A DNA stretch of 64,000 bases from Rhinopomastus cyanomelas (GCA_013400115.1 VXBP01008216.1:62001-126000); one strand, 5' to 3'. Positions 1-11,491 are shown, counted from the first letter of the stretch. The notes: generated by a model from the letters alone, not told the origin. A program made the numbers and translations.

Positions 1-829
1 TGTGGCTAGTTTATAGGATTTATCCCTTTACTACTCTAGATTAGGGCAGGAAATTAGGGATCTGGGAACCAAGCTGACAGTGTAGGACTTTCCCCCTTTC
101 TTCTTGAGACAAGTTTGACTCAGGATCAGTAGATGCTTGATGTGAGTGTTTGCTCTGCAGTGTACAGAGGGATACACTGCTGAGACACAGCCTGCCCCCA
201 AAGCTGAAGCCTTGATTGCAAACCACTGAAGAGCTTTTGAGAACTTAAGACTTGTTCTCATGCACTGAGCCCACAGCAGGGCTGCAGACACAGAACCAAG
301 GAACCATTGTCATCCTTATGCATTTGTTTGAAGCATCAGCACTGAAGTGAAGGGGGAGAGTAAGCATGCTGAAATCTTAATGCTTCAGAAAGAGCCAGAA
401 TCATTCAGGGTGAAGAAGACCATCAAGTCCAACAGTTAACCCGATTGTCCCAAGGCCACCACTCAACCATGTCCCTAAGCTTCAGATATAGACACATCCA
501 GGGATGGCAATTCAGCACTCTCCCCATGGGCAGCCTGTTCCAAGGCCTGATAACCCTTTCAATGAAGAAGTTTTTCCTAATGACTTTCCTTGGTGCAGCT
601 TAAGGCCATTTCCTCTTGTTAATTATGAGAGGAGATCAACCCTCACTTCTCCACAACCTTCTTTGAGGTAGATGTAGACAGCAATAGGTTCTCCCCCCTC
701 AGCCTCCTCTTCTGCAGACTAAACAGCTCTGGGTGCAGCTTCCATCAAGTTTGCAGACTTGTGTTGGGTGCAGAGGAGTGATAAAAGGGAGATGCACAAC
801 AAGCAGCTCCAGAGGATGCTGAGCCTTAC
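1..829 (-). other. FRMD4B: FRMD4B intron 5 (partial)
   Basis: This is the donor-side end of the intron after exon 5, beginning with GTAAGG at 829. It holds an old minus-strand CR1 fragment at about 390-740. No exon-like segment was seen between the fragment and position 1. Confidence 0.8.
390..740 (-). mobile_element. CR1 LINE fragment, older subfamily
   Basis: Reverse of the CR1 3' region: a CATCAAGTCCAAC block, then CATGGGCAGCCTGTTCC, GAAGAAGTTTTTCCTAATG and a CTCCTCTTCTGCAGACTAAACAG block. It is diverged and 5'-truncated, and lies in intron 5. Confidence 0.85.
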
Positions 830-914
830 CTGGTGCACACAGGCCTTGGCGTTCAGAAAGAACAGCTCCACCGTAGTTTTGTCCTTGAGGAAGGAAATGC
901 TTTCAATGTAGAAC
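830..914 (-). CDS. FRMD4B: FRMD4B coding exon 5 (residues 139-167), F1/F2 junction of the FERM domain
   Basis: An 85-nt exon on the minus strand, with acceptor AACTTTCAG|GTT at 915/914 and donor CAG|GTAAGG at 830/829. Its first base completes the Arg codon begun in exon 4. It then encodes FYIESISFLKDKTTVELFF and LNAKACVHQ, finishing in phase 0. FLKDKTTVEL and NAKACVH fit FRMD4B; FRMD4A has YLKDNATIEL and NAKSCIY (from memory), so this exon is the best paralogue discriminator in the window. It covers the link from the F1 lobe to the first helix of F2. The following exons (rest of F2, F3, and the C-terminal coiled-coil/Par3- and cytohesin-binding parts) must lie beyond position 1. Confidence 0.95.
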
Positions 915-3900
915 CTGAAAGTTAAAGAAAGAGCAGTTACTTTCTCAAATAGGTTTCCTCTTCCTCCCAAATCACCTTATTTCCTCAGTGTTTTGTTCTC
1001 TAGCAGTGACTGGGCACAGAGGAACTGTGAGCTACTGCACTTAATTTCCTGCCTGTTAGGAGGGAACAAGCAGAAAATCACAGGCTGACAGCACATGGGG
1101 AGTGACAAACTCCTTGTTCAATAGATTGTGGGTATCTGATGACTTTTGGTCTCGTTTGAAAGCCCTGTTGAGCAGGCATTGCTCCTGTGCAGATAAAGCC
1201 AGAGGAATGGGAAAGGTAGCTCCAAACAGCATGTTGCAACTTGGGAAGCACCAGCCTGGTGTTGGGCTGGAGGAAAGAGGCCACCCTAATGGCAAAAGGA
1301 TCCCCAAAAGCAGGGGTTGACACCGGAAGGGCTTTGCACAGCACTCGCTGCCTTCCTCCTCAGTTCCAATTCCCAGGGCCATGGGTGAATTAGAGGCACC
1401 TGTCGATAAAAGCCATCCCATTACTGGTTACTCCAGTTTGCAGATACATCCCAGTTTGTTGCAGAGCTGCCTCAAATGCCAACAGCACTCTGCAAAATCA
1501 GCCTGTCTGTGCTCTTCTGTGACCCACCGGGGGCACCAAACCAGACGGCGCTGAGATGTGTTCAATGGTGCAGAGACAACACATCTGCAACATGAGGAGC
1601 ACGGAACAGAGAGACAAATTCGTGTGCACGTGGCCCTGCCAGTCCTCCTCGAGCTGGATCTGAAAGCAGGACAGCTGAGCTTCACCTCCTCACATGGGAG
1701 GAGTGCACTGGGTGGGCACAGACTCTCCCAGCCAATGCTGAGCAGAAGGTACGCTCTGGTTTTCAGCCAAGCAGGGAGCTGGGTCGCCACCACCACTGCC
1801 CCAGCAGCACAGACAATACCAGAGGTTCTTTCTCTCTTGCCTTTAACAGCAGAAGGGTTGGGTGGCCAACACAGGGCGCTCAGCTCATCAGAACCAGCCT
1901 AATCCCTGCAGCCCTTAATGCTCCTAAGATTCCTCACAGCCTGAAGCTCCAGCCACTTATCTTTGTGTGGGTGATTTGCAAGACGTGGGAAGAAGTCCAC
2001 GACAGCAGCACTGGGCCCACGGAGGGAAGCAGTAAAAGCAGCACCTGCTGCCCTTGTTAGCCACACATGCAGTATTTATGCTGTGACTTGAGACAAGCAA
2101 TGCATTAAATACTAATTGCTTTAATATTTCACATTCCTACAGCGTGCTCCATCAAATTAAATCCAAAGCACACCCCAGAACACCTCTGCAGGAGAAGGCC
2201 ATAATTTCCCTGTATTCCAGGCAGGCAGCCTGTTCAAGGAGCAGACCCAAGCCCCAGACACCTGAAAGGCTGTTTCATATTTCCATGACTCACCCTTCAC
2301 TGAGAGCTGTAGGAGCCACAGGTATTTCCATCCTCCCTTGCTCGCTCACCTGACATAATTCTTTTCCAACAGCTTTGCTAAACTTAACTGTAAGTGCCCC
2401 TGAGTGTTTCTCTCCAGAAATGCAGAGCATGAAGGCAGGAACTTCACTTTCAGTCCTTCCCCAGCCTGCTGCCAGATGGGCTCCCTTCACAGCTTGGAGC
2501 TTCCTCAGGTCCTGCTGAAACCTTCCCTCCTCTGCTGCACCAGACAGGTGATTTTCCTCAACTAGTGACCCCATTTTCACTTGCAGTTTCTTTCAACTAA
2601 GAGTCACAGGGGCTGATGCACCCTCAAAAGCAGCATGGTGCCCTGGCTCTGAAGAGAGGTGGCTCCCAGGCACTGCTGGTACAGAGCAAGAGACTGTAGG
2701 GTCTGTGCATTGAAGGAGGGGGCCACTGGGCAGGTGTTGTCCTCTGCCCAGCCACATCTGTGTGCTCTGCTCCTTCCACAGTGCAGGCTGTGTGCTCTTA
2801 TCACCCCAGTACAGATGGGCAACACTGGACCACAGAGATAAAGATGCTCAGGGGATGACAGGCACAGTTGGGAACCCTATAAATTGTATGTTCTGCTTTT
2901 ATTTCTGCTGCTGTCAGCATGCTTGAAAGAGAATGACACTGGAGCTGCATTATAGAGCCCTTCACCAGCTGCATGCACCACACTACAACTTAAGTGACTG
3001 GATTGAGTTTACACCAGATGAAGAGAAATAATCAAGATCTGAAAGGATTATCATGTATTTCATTACCTAACAGCAAAAGCTTTGGGCTGAGGAGCTATGA
3101 AAAGATGGGCTTTCCCCCCATTTCCAGTACTGCTACTGGAAACCTTCCAGTGTGGTGCTGAAAGATATGGAGAACTGATGCTGCTGCCCACTTGCCACTT
3201 GCCAGGAGAAGAGCAGTGCAGAGCCCTGCCTGGCTGCACTTGCATCTCAAACCAGAGATGCTGAAGCAGTTTCTGCTGTATTCATGGCTGAACACACTCC
3301 AAACCCATTTCAGCCCCCACACAGGAGGGCTTGTCCAGCCCACAGGACACCCTGCCCCTGCAGCAGCATCTATCACTGTCACAGGATGCACTGCCCAGGG
3401 AATGAGAGCCCAGTGCCGGGATGCCCATCCCTCCACACCACTTGCCACATGGCCAGCTACACTTTTCTATTCAAGCCACAGGCACACACAGCTACAGCTG
3501 TGTGAGAATTTGGGCTGCTCTCATTGAGGTTAGTTAAGGAACAGCCTGTGACAACTGTGTTCACACGGGACAAGTGTCTGAACTTGCCACTCAAGGCTAA
3601 TGCCACAGAGCAAAGACCTGGAGTCACTCATTTATGCAAACAGTTGTAAGACAGTAGAGAGCTGTGGGATTTGAATCTGCTTTCCTACAGATCACGCACT
3701 TGCCACATTGCTGATTATCTCTGTATCCTCCTCGTGCTCTGCCTTTCACTATCCACCTCCTTGGAACCTAATTTCTTGGTTTAGACCTCCTGACCTCAGA
3801 GTAGTTAGGCTTAAAATCAGCTCCTAGGTGTTGATCTTTCCAGTTTCCTCAGACATTAACTCCTGCCCTGGTGTCTGCACACCCCGTCCTGCAGAGGAAA

Positions 3901-5009
3901 ATCTAGCAGCCCAAAGAGCCAAAACACTGTATTACAGAAACACAGAGTCATTTTGGTTGAAAAAGACCTTTAAGATCATCAAGTCCAACCATTGACCCAC
4001 CACTACCAGCAGCATTAATCTCAACCAAAGAAACACTCAAATCATGACTCACTCAGAGATTCTGAGTCATAAAGTTCGCCTCTCAGATCTTCATCAAATA
4101 CAGTCAATATATGATTCCATCACCCCTTCTAAAATTGATGCTTTCCTTTCTGTTAAAAGCAGGGAATGGAAGAGCAGCTCTGAGCCCCATCACAAATAAA
4201 CACACATTCCATTTCAAACACAGCACCGCTTGTTCGGGGTGTGGAGGACGTGGGGAGGTGGTGGTGCCAACCGACCCAACTACACGAGACTCTGCCTTGG
4301 AAGTGCTTCAGATAATTAAGCATACAAGGCATAAATTTGGGGAGATATGAAAAGCAAATGAGGTCAGCCTGCTCACAGACTGTAAGGGAAACAAAAACTC
4401 CAACAATATTAAGAATATGATGCTGGGTCTTGTCTGCCAGCACAGCTCTGTCTTGTAGGACACGGGGCTTTTTTCCAGGTCTTAACCAGCAATGTTTTGC
4501 CAGCAAAAGCCCCAAAGTAAATGCAATTACATTGGCCATCACTTTTCCAGGGATGTTATTCTCTCCTGAGGACTGGCTTAAGCTGTGTGAGCAAAGAAGC
4601 CACCAGCAATCCCTTTCAACTGCAGACAACCCTTAAATAAACATGAGGAGCAGCAGTGAGGAGGACTGTTTAAACAAACTGTATTAAAATTCAGCTCTAA
4701 AAACAAGGCAGGCAAAGGAGATATTTAAAATACAGGGTTTATTAAAATACAGGGTTTAAACAGAAAGAAAAAACCCCAAACCCCCAGCCTAGTAACAGCT
4801 TAAAGAGCAACAGGTTCCGAACCCCTTTGTTTCTAGTTAAACAAAAGAGAGCAGCACTTACCCAGGACCTAATCGCCCTCTAAAAACACGTTGCTTCGGC
4901 GTTTAGATCCTTTATCAAAACCCTCATCGGCTCTTTTAAACACCGCCCCCCCTCCCCAGGATAAACAAACCCGAGGGCTAATGTTTTCTTTGTGGAAACT
5001 GTTACTCAC
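915..5009 (-). other. FRMD4B: FRMD4B intron 4
   Basis: A 4095-nt intron with GTGAGT at its 5' end (5009) and TTTCAG at its 3' end (915). Apart from a minus-strand CR1 scrap at 3935-4045 and a short near-duplicate of 17 bases around 4724-4757, I see no repeat or exon. Stretches open in translation here, such as 4153-4629 on the minus strand, have no flanking splice logic and no recognisable protein similarity. Confidence 0.85.
3935..4045 (-). mobile_element. CR1 LINE 3' scrap
   Basis: ACAGAGTCATTTTGGTTGAAAAAGACC and AAGATCATCAAGTCCAACC (each part of the CR1 3' end in reverse) are followed by decayed sequence. It lies in intron 4. Confidence 0.75.
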
Positions 5010-5102
5010 CTAACAGCAAAGTACAAAGTCGCTGGCCCCGGTTTCTTGGGCAAGTCATGGTCCAGGACTCGGTGATCCAGCTGCAGCCAAACGCTCTGAC
5101 CT
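5010..5102 (-). CDS. FRMD4B: FRMD4B coding exon 4 (rest of residue 108 to two bases of 139), end of the F1 lobe
   Basis: A 93-nt exon on the minus strand, with acceptor TCTCCGCAG|AGG at 5103/5102 and consensus donor AG|GTGAGT at 5010/5009. After completing the split Thr codon it reads GQSVWLQLDHRVLDHDLPKK and then PGPATLYFAV plus AG of a split Arg codon. LQLDHRVLDHDLPKKPGP is the FRMD4B form of this block; FRMD4A, as I remember it, has LQLDRRVLEHDFPKKSGP. This is one of two blocks that choose FRMD4B over FRMD4A. Structurally it forms the last strands of the ubiquitin-like F1 lobe. The exon is CpG-containing but sits in an otherwise unremarkable intron background. Confidence 0.94.
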
Positions 5103-5527
5103 CTGCGGAGACAGGTCGGAGAGGGGGGTTAGAAACTGGGATGGGTCATATAGAAACGGGGCCCTTTCAGTGCTCTTGTGGACTCCCAAGTTCTTCTGGA
5201 AAGTGTGAGGTTCAGCTCTGAGGCAGGAAAACGTCCCCTCTAATTACTCATCTTTATTCCCAGCTCCCAGATCTCGATGTCTTTCACTTGTGGATGGTAG
5301 AGAAGAGTCTACTCTGTTTTCAGCTGCAGCACATAAGTCCTAGCACAGCACCCACAAAAGCCAAGTATTACTGAAATACCCTCCTTTGCTACAGATGGGG
5401 ACATTGCCATTGACTTCTGCTGGGCACCTGCCCTACAGCAGACACCGGTCTCATCATTCTGCTGCACAGGGACTGCACAGCTCTGCACCTCCCTCTCCTT
5501 TTCTGCACTATCCCTGGTCCCAGCATG

Positions 5528-5592
5528 ACATGATTCTATGACATAAAACACCATTTTGAGGTCCCTTCCAATCCCTAATGATTCTATGATTT
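5528..5592 (+). mobile_element. CR1 LINE 3' tail
   Basis: The tail GAGGTCCCTTCCAATCCC followed by TAATGATTCTATGATT is a CR1 3' end. It directly precedes the longer plus-strand copy at 5620, so two insertions or a rearranged copy are possible. Confidence 0.8.
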
Positions 5593-5619
5593 CAGAGGTC
5601 TTTAGCCCTGGAGGAGTTT

Positions 5620-6092
5620 ACCACAGTCTCCTGGGGTGGATAAGAAGGGGGTTGGTTAGCAGATCAAGAGATGTTCTTCTCCTCCTCTTCTCTGCACTGG
5701 TGAGACCACACCTGGAGTATTGTGGCCAGTTCTGGGCCCCTCAGTTCAAGAGGGAGATACTGGAGGGAGTCCAGCGTAGGGCAATGAGGATGAAGAAGGA
5801 GGTGGATCACCTCCCTTAAGAGGAGAGGCTGAAGGAGCTGGGTCTCTTGAGCTTGGAGAAGAGGAGACTGAGGGGTGACCTCATTGATGTCTATAAATAT
5901 GTGAAGGAACTTCTTCCCAGTGAGGGTGACACAGCACTGGAACAGGCTGCCCAGGGGGTTTGTGGAGTCTCCTTGTCTGGAGACATCTAAAACCCGCTTG
6001 GATGTGTTCCTGTGTGACTTGGTCTAGGTGATCCTGCTGTATCAGGAGGATTGGACTAGATGATCTTTCGAGGTCCCCTCCAATCCCTAAAG
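5620..6092 (+). mobile_element. CR1 LINE fragment with an internal deletion
   Basis: It runs from the GGTTAGCAGATCAAGAGATG region, through GTGAGACCACACCTGGAG and GAGACTGAGGGGTGACC, to the 3' end near 6092. At about 5907 it jumps from TATGTGAAGG to AACTTCTTCCCAG, missing roughly 110 bases present in the copy at 27248. The joined sites share GAAGG, as expected of a short-homology deletion. Confidence 0.92.
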
Positions 6093-7009
6093 TCATACTC
6101 ATTTAGTAAGGTGGGTGCATAAAGCATAGTTCTCCCTGCAGTGGTTGCCCAGGTTGAAATGAGAAAGAAGCCAGAAAGTAAAGAGAAACGTTCCCCACAC
6201 TCCAACAGCCTCCATGAGGACAGCAGCATCTGGCTGCCCCAAAGGCTGGGGCATGGGTGCCCTCCAGAGGCCACCTGCTCCCTTCCAAGCACCCAGCCCA
6301 GCAGACCCAAGGCAGCCCCTGGAGCCCTACTGGTGTTTCTGGAGAAGCCAACCGCTTCTAGGTAGTCCCCTGGCAGCACTTTAAAGCTCATTCTGAAGGA
6401 TACTGGGCAACCAGAAAGCTCCAGAAGAATTTCACAGCAGCTCTTCTGGGGGAAAAAACCAAGCCAAGTGCAAACAGCATCTTCAAGGGATTTACGGAAG
6501 AGCTGGAAGAAGGCATTTTCCAACAGCTGGAAGGACATGGATGTGGCAAGTACTCTAGGGAGAGCCCAAGATGCAAGTGGCTGGTAAAAATAACCCCCTG
6601 CTGTGGTCAGGGCCCCAGAGCAAGCAGCTCCTGCCAGCTCCACAAACACCAACCCTTTCCTAAGGGCCAGCCCTGCACCTGCACTTGGGAACCACTTTGG
6701 CAGGACGGCCCCAAATGCAGCTCTAACATGATTTTTTAGGTGAAGTCTTCCATCCAGGACACCACAACAAGCTGAGACTAATGTTACCCCCCATCAGGTT
6801 TATTTGGGGATTGTATTTGTACACAACTTCATTTCTCCACTGCCTTGAGCAGCTCTGCCCCAGGTTGGTTGGATTTTTTGAGGCATTGACTGTGAGGAGT
6901 AGAGTTCTGCCTGGGGTTTTGGTCCTGCACCCAGCAGATCACAGATGTGAAGAAGCATTTCAGTGCAAGGCTGATGGGTGAGTCTGAACAGCAGCTGAGA
7001 TTTTAATTA

Positions 7010-7450
7010 ATCACAGAACTGTTCAGGTTGGAAAAGACCCCTAGGATCATCGAGTCCAACCATCAGCCCTGCTCTACAAGTTCATCCCTAAACCACATCC
7101 CCCAACACTACATCTAAGCAACTTTTAAACTCACCTGGGGATGGGGACTCAACTCCCACCCTGGGCAGCCCATTCCAGTGCCTGACCACTCTTTCCATGA
7201 AGAAGTTTTTCCTGATGTCTAGTTTAAACCTACCCCGTTGAAGTTTGAAGCCCTTCCCTCTGGTTCTGTTAATTCCCTGTGAGAAGAGACCAGCACCAGC
7301 ATGTCTACAATGTTCAGACAGCTGTAGAGAGCGATGAGGTCTCCCCTTAGCTTCCTCATCCTCAGCCTAAACAGCCCCAACTCTCTCAATCTCTCCTCAT
7401 AAGGTTTGTTCTCCAGGCCCTTCACCAGCTTCGTTAATCTACCTGCCTCT
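7010..7450 (-). mobile_element. CR1 LINE fragment, CTCTACAAGTTCATCCCTAA subfamily
   Basis: It contains ATCATCGAGTCCAACCATCA, CTGGGCAGCCCATTCCAG, AAGAAGTTTTTCCTGATGTC and CTCAATCTCTCCTCATAAGG, all reverse CR1. It is the same subfamily as the copies at 54405 and 54842. Confidence 0.9.
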
Positions 7451-7664
7451 GGGTTCGTGTCACAGAAGCAGACCTCCACGGTGCTCCAGAACCTGGCCAT
7501 AGCATCTAACCCAGTCAGGGCAGCAGGGGATGGTCATCATCCCATCAGGATGACAAACTGCACTCGACACAGCTGTGTGTTCACAGTAGCCCAACCAACA
7601 GGGGGTTCTGCATTTCCAGCACATTCTGCTTTCACAGCTCTCTGGCAGCCTGTAGAACACCTTC

Positions 7665-7953
7665 ATTGGTGAGACCACATCTGGTGTATTGTGTCCAGTT
7701 CTGGGCTCCTCAGTTCAAGAGGGATGTGGAGCTGCTGGAGAGGGTCCAGCGTAGGGCAACAAGGATGATGAGGGAGGTGGAGCACCTCCCTTACGAGGAG
7801 AGGCTGAGGGAGCTGGGTGTCTTTAGCTTGGGGAAGAGGAGACTGAGGGGTGACCTCATTAATGTTTATAAATATGTGAAGGGTGGGTGTCAGGAGGATG
7901 GAGCCAGGATTGTACTGGATTGTCCCTTCCAATCCCTAATGATTCTATGATTC
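7665..7953 (+). mobile_element. CR1 LINE fragment, internally deleted
   Basis: It starts GTGAGACCACATCTGGTG and runs to GGAGGATGGAGCCAGG, then jumps straight to the 3' end TCCCTTCCAATCCC plus TAATGATTCTATGATT, so the segment between is lost. Confidence 0.92.
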
Positions 7954-8427
7954 CATACCTACAGGTAATAGGGGAGCTAGCAGACAGTTGTTTATGGGAA
8001 GGACTAACCTCATATCTCCCTGTGCTGCTAGAGAAGTCTGGCTTTAAAAGTCTCAGTAATACATTTGAGACCGAAGTGCAGAAGCAAGAGGAGCAATTCA
8101 TTTTGAAAATAAATGCAAAGCCCTTTTGTTGTCACCAAGAGCGCCGAGGGTGCTCACGTGGGAAATGACTCCTGAATCCATTTTTCCACCGTGCGAGGTG
8201 AACGTGAGAGGTGAAAGCATCAGGAAGGTATTTCACAAACACTCTGTCATTTGTGCCTGGAAGATGTTTGGAAAATACCTTCTGCTCTGTGCCTTCCCCT
8301 TTCCTCAGCCAAGCGGCACAGCACGAAGTGGGAAGAGCATCTTCAGGAGTCAGTTTTCCATCACGCCGGGGAGAGCTCTCACACGGCGGCAACCACACGC
8401 CTCCTCAAGACAAATGGACGTACTTAC

Positions 8428-8522
8428 GTATCATCTATAAACGTTATCCCGAAGTACTCCTTCTCTTTCAGGTTGAAGTGTGAGGCCACCAGATCCAGTA
8501 GCTCCCGAGACAGAAGTTTGGG
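8428..8522 (-). CDS. FRMD4B: FRMD4B coding exon 3 (residues 77-107 plus two bases of 108), FERM F1 lobe
   Basis: A 95-nt exon on the minus strand, with acceptor TTCCAACAG|CCC at 8523/8522 and a consensus donor AC|GTAAGT at 8428/8427. It starts in phase 0 with PKLLSRELLDLV, continues through ASHFNLKEKEYFG and ends at ITFIDD plus the first two bases of a Thr codon. This is the F1 helix and the following strand. The block is near-identical in FRMD4A and FRMD4B (from memory), so it supports the family assignment rather than the paralogue. Adding exon 4 restores the Thr codon as ACA and the frame continues without a break. Confidence 0.94.
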
Positions 8523-9300
8523 CTGTTGGAAGGAATAACGAGAGTTGAATGGATCTCAGCCCAGGCTTTTCACAAACACTGATGTTGAGACACACGTGGC
8601 CAACTCAAAGCCCTCTTGGACAACTCGGCAGAGAATTGGCTCCACCAGACTCAAGGCAGTTGGTTTTGGTGTGTCTGTGGGGCTGAGTGAGACGTGCAGA
8701 GCACAGCCAGGTAAAGGTATCATTAACCAAAGTGCTTTCCTTTCACTGGGGAGAAAGGCAGCGGCTCCCACCTTTACAGCAGCAAGAACTTTTCAATTAA
8801 GAACACACTACATATTGAAGGGTCTCATACTGTGGGTTCTGTTGTGGCAATAAAACACCCACAGAAACACAGAGCTCTAATGGGCAAAAGCCTGCTCCTG
8901 CAAGGGGTGTGTTTCATGCACTTCATGAATTTCAGCCAGAGCAGCTGGGAATTGAGCACAGAACCCAGGACAGGTATTTTACCCACTGTGCAGCAATGCC
9001 CAAGGGAAACCCTCCTGCTAATCCAGGTCTGAGGGAGGGTGCACACCCCTGGCTGCACCCCTGGCTTATTCCACTTCTATGAGTTGCTCTAGTAGGAGAG
9101 AGATCTTTTCTCCAAGCATCTTGGAGTGACTTGGTCTAGGTGATCCTACTGTGCCAGGGGGATTGGGCTAGATGATCTTTTGAGGTCCCTTCCAATCCCT
9201 AATGATTCTATGATCCCACATCAGTCATCCCCCAAAAGTTCAGCTAAAGCAAATCCGCTGAGAAATCCGCCAGCAGCACCCAAAAGTGAAGGGTCTGTAC
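8523..9300 (-). other. FRMD4B: FRMD4B intron 2
   Basis: A short 778-nt intron, GTACAG at 9300 to CCAACAG at 8523. It holds one short plus-strand CR1 3' end (about 9125-9214). The donor GTACAG is weaker than the other donors here because position +4 is C rather than A. The rest is unique sequence. Confidence 0.87.
9125..9214 (+). mobile_element. CR1 LINE 3' end
   Basis: GTGACTTGGTCTAGGTGATC, then GATTGGGCTAGATGATC and the TTCTATGAT tail. It is very short and lies in intron 2, about 90 bases from exon 2. Confidence 0.88.
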
Positions 9301-9366
9301 CTGAACCAGCAGCTCCAAGTTCCTGTCATCGAGGAGATGCACCTGGCAGTGCCGGCCCTCTGTCAT
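9301..9366 (-). CDS. FRMD4B: FRMD4B coding exon 2 (residues 55-76), start of the FERM F1 lobe
   Basis: A 66-nt exon on the minus strand, between acceptor TTTGCAG|ATG at 9367/9366 and donor TTCAG|GTACAG at 9301/9300. It encodes MTEGRHCQVHLLDD followed by RNLELLVQ, the first beta hairpin of the ubiquitin-like F1 lobe. The same start is seen in the paralogue FRMD4A, where it is close to the usual N-terminus (from memory). Both boundaries are phase 0. The exon starts exactly with an in-frame ATG, so any transcript that splices a non-coding leader onto it can make a shorter protein lacking the 54-residue extension. Intron 1, which precedes it in transcription, is about 22.9 kb. Confidence 0.93.
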
Positions 9367-9839
9367 CTGCAAAGACAGCAACAACAGTCCCGTGAGGAAG
9401 GGCAGGGGCCACGGCTTTCCTGGCTTGCACCAGACCACGCGTGGCTCAGTGGTGAGGAGAGCACGCAGCGATCGTTTAAGCTGCACTGATAAGGGAATTG
9501 ACTCCGTAAAGGAGCTGCATGTCCTTCCCCAAGGACTTGGGCTGGGGAGCTGCCTCAGCACTCTAAGCTCTTGTCAAACCCAAGGTAGAATTAAGGGTGC
9601 TTAGCAGCACTCAGGACCAGAGAGTGACATAAATGCTGGGAGAATTTAATCTGAGGATGAACCACCCTGGCTACTGCCAAAGCCACCAGCAGCAGTAGCC
9701 TTTTGCTTCAGTGAGGAGCAGAGTTGACCAGGGATATCTGGTCACCCATCTCCATCTACCCATCCCTCCCTGCAGATGGGTCCCCAGCCTAAACTGGGTC
9801 CCTTGACAGAGGACCTGGTCAGTAGCCTACATGGAGTCT

Positions 9840-10240
9840 CTACCAGTCCCCTCACTATGAGGACAGGCTGAGGGAGCTTGGGTTGTTCAGCCTAGCAAAG
9901 GCTCCAGGGGGACCTTATAGCTGTCTTCCAATACCTGAAAGGAACCTACAGGAAGGCCAGAGATGGGCTTTTCACAAGGGGATCTAAGAATAGCACAAAT
10001 GGAAATGGTTTTAAAGTGAAGAACAGGAGGTTCAGACTAGATCTTAGGAAGAAGTTCTTCAGCACAAGGGTGCTGAGGCACTGAACAGGTTGCCCAGAGA
10101 GGCTGTGGCTGCTCCCTCCCTGGAGGTGTTCAAGTCCAGATTGGATGAGCCCTTGAGCAACATCGATGCCCGTGGCAGGTGGGAAGGAGGAGATGATCTC
10201 TAAGGTCCCTTCCAGCCTGAGCCCTTCTATGATTCGATGG
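9840..10240 (+). mobile_element. CR1 LINE fragment, older subfamily
   Basis: GAGGACAGGCTGAGGGAGC, CTCCAGGGGGACCTTATAG, GAAGAAGTTCTTCAGCAC and TCCAGATTGGATGAGCCC, ending TTCTATGATTC. It is a different, older subfamily from most copies here, ending in TTCCAGCCTGAGCCC. Confidence 0.9.
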
Positions 10241-11491
10241 TTTGTGCTCTCCCTTGGACAACTCCTCAGAAGCACCAGAAGCCCCTGTCTCCATGGGATT
10301 CTTACATAGGTGCTTGCACACGTCAGGACAGACGCTTGAATGGAACAATTAGGAACAAGACGAGCTTTACAACCTCTCCTGTTGTATCTGGACCACCTCG
10401 GTGCCCACTTTGTGTCACATTAATCTCCTGCAAACAATGGGTCTCTCTCTTTAAGCAGAGAGCAATTCAGAAATAGCTGCACATGATGCCCTTTTAATAT
10501 CCGCCCTCTGAAATCCAATACATTCCCACTAAAGCCTCTACATTATTCAGTATCTGTTCTAATTCTGGACCTCTCGCCAGCTTTGGTGAGGGCTGGCTCC
10601 GCAGCGCTCTCCAGGCAAGAGAAACCTGGTTTTGATGTTTGTTCTGCCAGCCTCAGAGTAGCTCATTTCCCTGACAGCACAGGCTTCTCACAGACTATAA
10701 ATTCAGAGCTGTGAGCAGAGGCAGAGGGAGGTTTGCTTAGAGAGGAGCTCTCGGGGGGATGAAATGACAACACATCACCGTTTCTTCTCTCACACACCTC
10801 TGGTTGAGCAGGGATGGGGACAAGGAAGAGGCTGAGCTTTACCTCCACCAGCACCCCACCAGCACCTGCCACCCTGGGACAGCAACACATGTTCAAAACC
10901 TTATAAAAACACATTAAAAAAGCATGCAATTTATACCTGATCTGAGTACAACTGAAAAGAGACCTCCCACCTCCCCCCAGCCCTGTCCCCATTTCCACGC
11001 ACAGCCTCCTGCTGCCCAGACACAGCCTCTTGTGTCACCAGGCAGCCACAAGAAGCCAAGTCCACAAAGCTTTATTGTTTCAACTAATTGAGCCCACTTT
11101 AACCAGCAGATGAGAGGGAGTCCCGTGTCTATGGGCACAGCTCTGCCTGTTGTCTGGGAAAATAGGGCTGCGGCAGCTGGGGCACCTGCACAGGCAGCTT
11201 GCAGAGCTGCTGAACCCCACCAGACAAGGACAAGTTGCAGAGGAAGTCTTGCTGGGAGAAACCCCCTCGTTTTCATTTCTCTTACTCTATGAACATCAAC
11301 CAGTAAAGAAATGCCAGATAAAGAGTAACTTGATCATGTAGGGGTGCAAGGCAGAGGCTGCACCATCACGGTGAGAGCAGTGATGTTCCCAGTGCCAACT
11401 ACAGCCTCACCCTCAAGAGGCACTGGCTCAGAGCAACCCTAGCCCCAGGCCCGTGTCCCCAGCAGGGTACCACTACTTCAAGCCCTTCATC

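Larger units (their letters stand above)
5103..8427 (-). other. FRMD4B: FRMD4B intron 3
   Basis: A 3325-nt intron, GTAAGT at 8427 to CCGCAG at 5103. It is unusually CR1-rich: plus-strand copies at 5528-5592, 5620-6092 and 7665-7953, and a minus-strand copy at 7010-7450. The stretches 6095-7005 and 7956-8427 are unique sequence with nothing recognisable. Confidence 0.85.

Noticed and set aside
4153..4629. 158-codon open frame on the minus strand in intron 4
   Set aside because: It has no recognisable domain, no splice context joining it to FRMD4B exons, and a composition like translated intron. Frames of this size are expected by chance in 64 kb.
6056..6652. 198-codon open frame on the minus strand in intron 3
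   Set aside because: Part of it is the reverse of a plus-strand CR1 end, and the rest has no family resemblance.
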